A stretch of DNA of 64,000 nucleotides from Hippophae tibetana (taxonomy: Eukaryota > Streptophyta > Magnoliopsida > Rosales > Elaeagnaceae). This document shows positions 57,831-64,000 of the stretch, piece by piece. Numbering within the stretch: position 1 is the first letter of the stretch; each line of letters begins with the position of its first letter. A program made the position numbers and the translations under genes. The notes under the pieces are model-generated. The model saw only the letters and a program-made list of their open reading frames with translations, had not been told where the DNA came from and did no database searches. The stretch spans positions 30,692,001-30,756,000 of the forward strand of contig CM072806.1 in the NCBI GenBank assembly GCA_037013495.1, given 5' to 3'.

Positions 57831-58791
57831 AATGTTTTACCTATTTAATATTTTGCAAGCATAACAATGTTATTATTATATCATTTTTATAAATAGACAT
57901 CAATGTTAAATTTAAGTACAAAAAAAATAAATATAACATATAAGAATTAAACATAAAAGTAACTGTAAAGAATTTATTTTAAAATTATACCTCAAAAGAA
58001 TCCTTACAGAACTTTGATGATAATTCCATTTTTGGAAAACCTCCAAACAAATTTGCATTTTCATTTATTGAATGAAAAAGTAGAAATTGAAAAAAGCATA
58101 GCTGGTTATTCTCAAAAAGAGAAGAACTTTAAAACTAAAAAAACTAAGAAAGCTCTCTAGAGAGAGAGCTAGAGAGAGAGATAAGTTGAGATTTTTAGAT
58201 GTGACTTTTACAATAGGGGAAAGGGTCCTTTTATAGGTGAAGAAAAGACAGGAATAGTGGAAAAAAATATCTTAAAATGGCTGTTGGATGCGTTTCAGAG
58301 AGGCTAGCATGCTTGTGGGCAGATATGCACATAGTTGGGCATTAGAGTTGGCAGATCGACACAGATAGGGGTGTCGATCTCAAAGTGGCAGGTGCTGGTG
58401 CACGCGAGGCTTGGTATAGTAGGCACTAGTATGCATGGGCCTGTGCAAGATTAAGAATGGATTCTTGGTATAACAGGTGTTGGCATGCGTGGGTACATGT
58501 AGAATTGGATGGATGCCCATGTGATTGGGCAATTTACCAATTTTTCCATTTTTTTGACCTTTTCTCATTTTTTTTCTCAACATATTTGTGTTGTATTTCC
58601 TCTAGTATTTTTCTTCGAGTCTTCAAATTATTTTTGAATGAAAATACCTAAAGAATAATAAAAATACCTGTGATTCAGAAAAAAGATAAATTTATATAAA
58701 ATATATAATAAAATCATACAAATATAAATCTATTTAATCAATTAAAGTACATTAAATCATGATAATTTTATTGCTTTTTAAGCACTTATCA
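57830..58791 (-). repeat. First (5') LTR of nested element, truncated
   Basis: It starts TGATAAGTGCTTAAAAAGC at 58791 (minus). TATAAAAG lies at 58228-58235, followed by the transcribed (AGAG)n-rich leader and a 'GGAGGTTTTCC...AAGTTCTGTAAGGATT' block shared with 63580-63625. It stops near 57830 before the usual LTR tail, so the 3' half and primer site are deleted. Confidence 0.65.
58228..58235 (-). promoter_or_regulatory. TATA box of LTR
   Basis: TATAAAAG on the minus strand. The same position in the related LTRs is TATAAAA (about 51245-51251) and TATAAATA (63338). Confidence 0.5.
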
Positions 58792-58796
58792 ACATG
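58792..58796. repeat. Target-site duplication of nested element, right
   Basis: ACATG, identical to 49697-49701. It falls within integrase codons of the outer element. Confidence 0.85.
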
Positions 58797-59440
58797 CCTT
58801 TCCATAGACTAGGATATATGGGTGATATCAATTGGTGTTTTAAATTCCATTATGCATGCCCATAAAGCATCATCTAACTTTGAGGCCTAATCCTTTCTAG
58901 AATTTTTCAATATTTTCTCTAAAAGAAATTTCACCTCTTTATTGAACACTTCTGCTTGCTCGCTTGTTTGGTGATGATAGGGGTAGAAACTTTATGCTTA
59001 ATCCCATATTTAGACAATAGAGAATTATAGGCTTTATTGCAAAATTGACTACCTCCATCATTATTGATAATCCTAGGAGTTCCAAACCTAGTGAATATGT
59101 TTTTTTCAAACATTTCATGACAACTTTGGCGTCATAATTTTTTTTGGCTATGGCTTCTAACAACTTTGACACATAATCCACACCTACTTTTGTGTATTGG
59201 TTATCAAAGGATGAGGGGAAAGGTCTCATAATGTCAATCCACAAACATCAAACCATTCTACTTCACGTATATTCTTTAGCAGCATTTCATCCCTTTTCGA
59301 AATATTTCCTATCCTTTGGCATCTATCAAATATTTTTACATACAGGTAGGCATCTCTAAATAATGTAGGGAAAAAGTAACCACTTGAAGTACCTTAGCTA
59401 TTGTTTTTGTGCTCCTAAAGTGGCCTTTATAATCTGAGCT
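58797..59440 (-). pseudogene. Athila integrase, N-terminal and core
   Basis: The minus strand holds a decayed HHCC finger ('YKGHFRSTKTIAKVLQ', near 59380-59430), then 'WIDIMRPFPSSF', 'GVDYVSKLLEA', 'FTRFGTPRIINNDGGSQF' and 'LSKYGIKHKV'. It ends 'DDALWACIMEFKTPI' and 'VYGKAC', where the nested element interrupts. Two frames are needed to read it. Non-functional. Confidence 0.85.
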
Positions 59441-59669
59441 GAGGTAATGGTGAAGAATATTTCCAACTTTATTGTAAGGGACACATCCTCTCAAAATACC
59501 ATCCCTGCATTCTTTTCAGAGGTATCTGTCATTCCAAAAATATTATTTTACATCATGGAAGAATTTCTTCTTTTGTTTCCATATGAAGTTAGGTGGAAAG
59601 ATGTTGGCAAACAAAAAGTTTGCAATGCCAATATACCATGGGATGTCATTTTGAGCCACTAAAATAAGT

Positions 59670-60080
59670 TGCTCATCCTAGAAAGATTCCCCAATCAAAC
59701 TTCTGTAAAAGAAGAACCCATCTTATTAGTCTTGGTTTGGCATCTTTCTTTGTCATAAGGTGTTTTATTGTAGAATTGTTTGTGTAGACAGTCACCTTGG
59801 TCCCAAACAAATACGACCTAAATTTCTCAAAAGCATATACAATAGCTATAATTTTTTTCTTTGTAGTAGTATAATTCATTTGAGCATTCACTTGGATAAT
59901 ATATGGCATGGAAAATCTCATCTCTTCACAAACCCAATAACAAAGTCACTTGCATCATACATTAATGCATAGGGCTTGCTCCAATCTAGTGCTACTATAG
60001 CTAGTACTAACACTAATTTCTTTTTAAGCACTTGAAATTACTCTAAGCATTTATCATTAAATCTGAAAGAGTTGGGAGAC
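59670..60080 (-). pseudogene. Athila RNase H remnant
   Basis: The minus strand gives '[19 protein letters not shown]', a frame break, '[20 protein letters not shown]', '[18 protein letters not shown]' and '[19 protein letters not shown]'. The residue after VYT is Asn where the family has Asp, so one catalytic acid is lost. Same family as 20181-20740 but more decayed. Confidence 0.85.
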
Positions 60081-61306
60081 TTTTTAAAAATATTTGATAA
60101 ATCTATGATAAAAGCTCGAATGCCTAAGAAAACTCTTCACTCCTCTTACACTATTAGGTGGTGGCAACTTTCTAATCACTTCCATCTTAGTTCCATCCAC
60201 ATCAATACCATTAGCTGAGACTTTATAGCCCAAGATAATACACTCATGTACCATGAAGTGGCAGTTCTCCCAACTTAAACCAAGTTGGTTTCTTCACATT
60301 TTTGTAGCACTAAGGTGAGATAGTGTATAAACTCATCAAATGTGTTCCCAAAGATTGAGAAGTCATCCATGAAGATCTTTAATGCTTCTCCATCATATAT
60401 GATAAAATAACCATCATACTGTGCTAAAATATTGTAGGTGTATTGCAAAACCTAAATGGCATTCTCCTGAAATAAAACGTTATGTAAGGACATATGGAGG
60501 TAGTCTTTTCTAGGTTTTTGGGTGCAATGACGACCTAATTACAACTGGAATATCCATCTAGAAGGAAAAAATAGGGAATGCCCTGCTGATTTTTCAAGCA
60601 TTTGGTTCATGAATAAGAGAGGGAAATGGTCCTTCCTTGTAGCTTTATTCACATTGCAAAAATCCATACATATTCTCCATCTCGTGATAGTTGTTATGGA
60701 TATTAACTCATTTGACTCATTTTCCACCTAATGGATTCCCCATTTTTTCATACGCATTGGAATTGGCTTACCCATTCATTGTATAATATTAGGTAAATGA
60801 TGCACATATCAAGCCATTTAATAACTTCGTTCTTCACCACCTCTTTCATAATAGGGTTTAATTAGCATTGTATATAATTGGTAGGCTATGCTCCATCATC
60901 CAACAAGATTTTATGCATGCATATGGATGGACTTATGCTTTTGATGTCAACAATAGACTAATCCTAACGTCTTTTGAAATTAATGAGCATCTTTAGTAGT
61001 GACTCTTTTTGCTCCACACTTAGACTAGTAGAAATTATAACTTGAAGTGTCTCGTTGGCACCTAAAATTGTATAGCAAAGATAGTTTGGAAAAAGGTTTG
61101 AGCTCTAACCTAGGTGGCTCATTAATGGATGGTTTGAGCCCATAACCTATCTTAAGACACTCCACAACTACATTAGATGCACATATGGGAGGCGTAGCCT
61201 CCAAATAGTTTACATAGTCAACAATATCAACTTGTATAATAGATTCCATAGTTCCATAACTAAAGTAAGTTGAATGTTTTCCTAATGAATTTATTTCTTT
61301 ATTCAT
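60081..61306 (-). pseudogene. Athila linker and reverse transcriptase remnant
   Basis: The linker reads 'YGLKPSINEPPRLELKPF' near 61090-61150. RT motifs follow: 'WRICMDFCNVNKATRKDHF' near 60600-60690, 'FMNQMLE', then 'RMPFRFCNTPTIF' near 60440 and 'FMDDFSIFGNTFDEF' near 60330-60375, the active-site region with both aspartates kept. Stops and shifts separate the motifs. Confidence 0.85.
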
Positions 61307-61343
61307 AGCATCATTTGTTGTATGGGTTTTTCAATAGATTTGG

Positions 61344-62035
61344 TTAAATTATCATCATGAGTATGTGTCCTAAGTGAATTTCATAGTGTACATCAATATG
61401 TATGTTAATAGAATTAACAAAAATATATTCTGAAGCATCACTAGAGCTCATGTTATGAATTATACTAGTACAAAGCTCATCAAAAACATCTATCTTAAAG
61501 CAATCACGAGTACTATCAATATTCGGAAATTTAATTTCTTTAAAAACATTAAATCTTACCTGCTCATCTTGAAGTCTCATTGTAAGCTTCACATTTTGTA
61601 CATTATTGAGTGCTCTTTCAGTTTCTAAAAATGGAAGACCAAGTATGATAAGAATTTCACGGTTCTCCTCCATGTCTAGTAAAATGAAATTTGTTAGAAA
61701 GATGAAATTGTCCACTTTTACTAGCACAATGTCTATAACATGCCAAGGTTGCTTGATTGACCCATCTATCATTTGCAATATTATTGAAGTTGGTTTGGCT
61801 TCACCAACATCCAATCTTTTGAGAAATGATATAGGCATAAGGCTGAGCCAGTACCCAAGTCACATAATGCCTTGCAAAAGTGTATATTCCCAATTGTGCA
61901 AAAGATGGAAAAGCTACCGTGATCCTTCAAATTTTGTGGTAGTTTTCTATCAAGGATGGAACTACAACCTTTGGCCAAGGTTAATATTGTTTTATTATCT
62001 CCAAGCCACTTTTTATTAGATAGGATTTCCTTCAT
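61344..62035 (-). pseudogene. Athila aspartic protease region
   Basis: Two overlapping frames give 'LPQNLKDHGSFSIFC', 'IGNIHFCKALCDLGTGSAL' (protease active site, normally DLGASI), 'LKRLDVGEAKPTSIILQM', 'VLVKVDNFIFLTNFILLDME' and 'IILGLPFLETERAL'. The order and spacing are those of Athila PR. The catalytic Asp is present; the frame change near 61800 breaks the protein. Confidence 0.85.
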
Positions 62036-62099
62036 AAATTTGGCTTACAAAGGCATATGTGCAAGTACATCTACAAATGGTATATTTATGTGCAGCTTC

Positions 62100-62784
62100 T
62101 TGAAGATATCGAAGAATTTGAGAATTACATGTCTAAATTTTATTCAAGAGTCTTTGAGGGAAAGGTATCGTAGGCTTGTAGAATTTGCTCTTTTTTGGCT
62201 GAATCATTTCCTTTTCAGTACCTTTTTTGTCTACTTTTTCCTTCTCATCTTTCTTTGGCTTCCTGCTTTTTCTTCTAAAGTTTTACCTCTCCTTAAGGCT
62301 ATTGCTTTGTAATGATTATTACCCTATAGTTTTATGTTTATATTATTGTTACTTGAAATTTTACCTTGAGGTCTTTGACTTGTGTTTTGGACTAGTTTTC
62401 CTATTTGGATTTCCAAATTCTAGATCGAAGCCATATGAGTGGATTCTATGCAATCCAAATTTGTATCTACTTAAAATATGAAGTCTTTCATCATTCATAT
62501 TGAAGCACTTGTGTTATCCTCACTGGTGGCTTCTTATTCTAGGCTTATGGTTGTTATGGTTGTTGAAAACCTGATAATGGGAAGGGTTGACGTTTGAATT
62601 GATTACCCCCTCATTGTTGTTATTATTCCATGAGAAATTTGGGTGGATTCTCCATCCTAGATTGTATATGTTGGAATATGGGTTTCCTTGGTGATTTTGA
62701 TTCTTGACATAGCTTACTGCTAAGGCACAAAAACTTGACTATTGAATTTTGTAACATTTATAAAATGCTCGCAAGTACGCTAAT
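62100..62784 (-). pseudogene. Athila gag C-terminal remnant
   Basis: The minus strand near 62590-62720 reads 'NQNHQGNPYSNIYNLGW', then 'IHPNFSWNNNNEG', matching the 'NPYSNTYNPGWRNHPNFSW' segment of Athila gag. The stretch down to 62100 is a decayed linker to protease. It is cut at 62784 by the plus-strand LTR. Confidence 0.75.
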
Positions 62785-64000
62785 TGATGAGTGCTCAAAA
62801 AGCACTAAAATAACCACGATTTTATGCACATTAATTGATTAAAAATACATATATTTGTATGTTTTATCATATATTTATATAAATTTGTCTTTTTCGGAAT
62901 CACGGGTATTTTTATTGTTTTTCAGGTATTTTGGCTTAAAAACGCAATTTAAAGACTCAAACAGGAATACTTGAAGCAATACATCACAAATATATTAATA
63001 AATAAGTGGGAAAAGGTCAACAAACATGGAAAAATTGGACAAAATGGGTCGAAAAGGTCAAAAATGTCAAAAAGACGAAAATCGCGCCGCCGCGCCCAGC
63101 TCCGCCCCAAGCAGCAGCGCGCGGCACTGTTCATCCGCGCGTACTGTTCATCCGCGGTACTGTGCAGACTCGGCACTGTTCATCCCCGGTACTGTGCAGC
63201 CGCGGTACTGTTCATACCCGGTACTGTGCAGCCACCCCCCGTCATGCTGACGTCATCAAATGACGTCAGCAATCAATAATCCGCGTTTTTACATTTTTTT
63301 AACATTTTTTTCTCTACTTTTTCTCTCCATCCTCACCTATAAATACCCCCCTTCCCTTCACTTCAAAACACACTTCTCTCTTCTTTCTTTCTCTCATTTC
63401 TTAGTTTTTAAGTTTTTCTAAGTTTTTCTCTTAGTTTCTAAGCTTTTCTTAATTTTTCTCTTAGTTTTTAGTTCAATTCTCTTAGTTGTAGAGTTCTTCT
63501 CTTTTTGAGAGGAACTTGTAATGTTTTTGTAATAATTTAGATTTTTGATTCAATTAATGGAAGTACAAATTCCGCTTGGAGGTTTTCTAGCAACGGGAAT
63601 AGCGTCGAAGTTCTGTAAGGATTTTATTTTCTTTACAGTTATTTTTATGCTTTATTCTTAAATGTTATATTTAATTTGTCTGTGGTTAAATTTAACTATG
63701 CTGGCTGTTTAATAAATATGATATAATAATAACGTTGTTATGCTTGCGAAATATTAAATAGGTGAAAATTTCTAAAATGAATTGATTTTGTTTTTATTCA
63801 AGATTTTATATTAAGAATGTTAGAGAGAAATATATTATTTTTCATTACAAACTTAAACCTGAAAATTAGATTTTAAGGTTTAGTTATCCGGTCTAATTTA
63901 GAGTAGTGCTCTTTTATTTGTTGGTACAATCGCCCGGTAGTTAGAGTGAAACTCTATTTCAAAAGTTTTTATAAGAATTATTATGTGAAAATGTATTGAC
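62785..64000 (+). mobile_element. Athila-type LTR, runs off the window
   Basis: It begins TGATGAGTGCTCAAAAAGCAC and is collinear, in opposite orientation, with the LTRs of the nested element (58791, 55297 and 51802). It has the TATA box at 63338, the 'TTGGAGGTTTTC' and 'GAAGTTCTGTAAGGATT' blocks, then TCGCCCGGTAGTTAGAGTGAA at about 63930. The U3 middle (63080-63250) is GC-rich and unlike its relatives. By comparison with 49702-51802 another several hundred bases lie beyond the window. It inserted into the outer element's gag. Confidence 0.75.
63338..63345 (+). promoter_or_regulatory. TATA box of LTR
   Basis: TATAAATA just after the GC-rich block and before a CT-rich leader, in the same place as TATAAAAG at 58228-58235 in the sister LTR. 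Confidence 0.55.

Larger units (their letters stand above)
49702..58791 (-). mobile_element. Nested Athila derivative lacking pol, 9.1 kb
   Basis: Bounded by TG...CA ends and ACATG duplications. In minus-strand order it has a truncated first LTR (58791 to about 57830), leader (57261-57830), the extreme pol 3' end and 3' untranslated region (55298-57260), a second LTR (54430-55297), a partial 3' untranslated region (51803-52869) and a third LTR with a leader piece (49702-51802). A solo LTR of another family sits at 52875-54414. No gag, protease, RT or integrase is present, so it must have moved in trans or lost its genes by recombination afterwards. Confidence 0.8.
48500..62784 (-). mobile_element. 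Outer Athila element, split by a nested insertion
   Basis: Minus-strand order is gag end (62100-62784), protease (61344-62035), RT (60081-61306), RNase H (59670-60080), integrase (58797-59440), insertion (49702-58791), integrase C-terminus (49230-49696) and 3' untranslated region to roughly 48500. Deleting the insertion and one copy of its 5-bp duplication restores the collinear integrase codons 'YGKAC' and 'HLLVEL'. All domains carry stops, so this element was already old. Its own LTRs are not identified, and the plus-strand LTR at 62785 cuts its gag. Confidence 0.8.

Noticed and set aside
1..64000. tRNA or rRNA genes
   Set aside because: No cloverleaf-compatible box A/box B pair or rRNA segment was recognised by eye; primer-binding sites only mimic tRNA 3' ends.

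Overview
This is plant nuclear DNA. It is AT-rich, has multi-exon genes with GT-AG introns, and is crowded with plant transposable-element lineages: Ty3/gypsy Athila, Ty1/copia, TRIM-like short-LTR elements, hAT and CACTA. I see no rRNA, tRNA, CRISPR array or operon. The species cannot be fixed from sequence alone. An angiosperm is certain from the gene and transposon families.

Only one intact host gene is visible. It lies on the minus strand at 9056-10657: five exons that splice cleanly into a 310-residue RING-H2 E3 ubiquitin ligase of the AIP2 (ABI3-interacting protein 2) type. Nearly all the rest is transposons and their wreckage.

Layout. 1-1345: LTR-retroelement 3' region (copy 1 of a repeat seen again at 46370-47170). 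1350-3110: minus-strand copia remnant. 3111-6640: no gene. 6640-8382: mosaic of copia-type LTR pieces, one with a primer-binding site. 9056-10657: AIP2. 10704-12985: AT-rich non-genic DNA. 12985-13067: CACTA terminus. 13090-14256: broken Athila gag. 14257-17896: short-LTR retroelement carrying intronless, decayed fragments of at least three host genes (GARP/MYB-like factor, ABCB transporter, protein disulfide isomerase). 18525-18757: second CACTA terminus. 18760-23760: decayed plus-strand Athila pol, 3' region and start of its LTR. 24687-29766: nearly intact hAT element with a perfect 8-bp target duplication. 30148-30663: plant-mobile-domain pseudogene. 31537-32654 and 33732-34714: two non-autonomous CACTA-like elements with 3-bp duplications. 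36028-38470: short LTR element enclosing a heat-shock-factor fragment. 39330-44560: Athila remnants. 44561-48500: repeat-rich DNA with no gene. 48500-62784: a minus-strand Athila whose integrase is split by a 9.1-kb nested Athila derivative (49702-58791, target duplication ACATG), which itself contains a solo LTR of another family (52875-54414, duplication ATACC). 62785-64000: LTR running off the window.

The main points of interest are the host-gene transduction by the short-LTR element, the datable nested insertions, the young hAT element with its higher-order minisatellite, and the variable GC-rich blocks inside otherwise AT-rich LTRs. Apart from AIP2, every coding region I recognise is broken by stops or frameshifts, so no working multi-gene system is evident. 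All percent-identity statements are by-eye impressions, not computed values.
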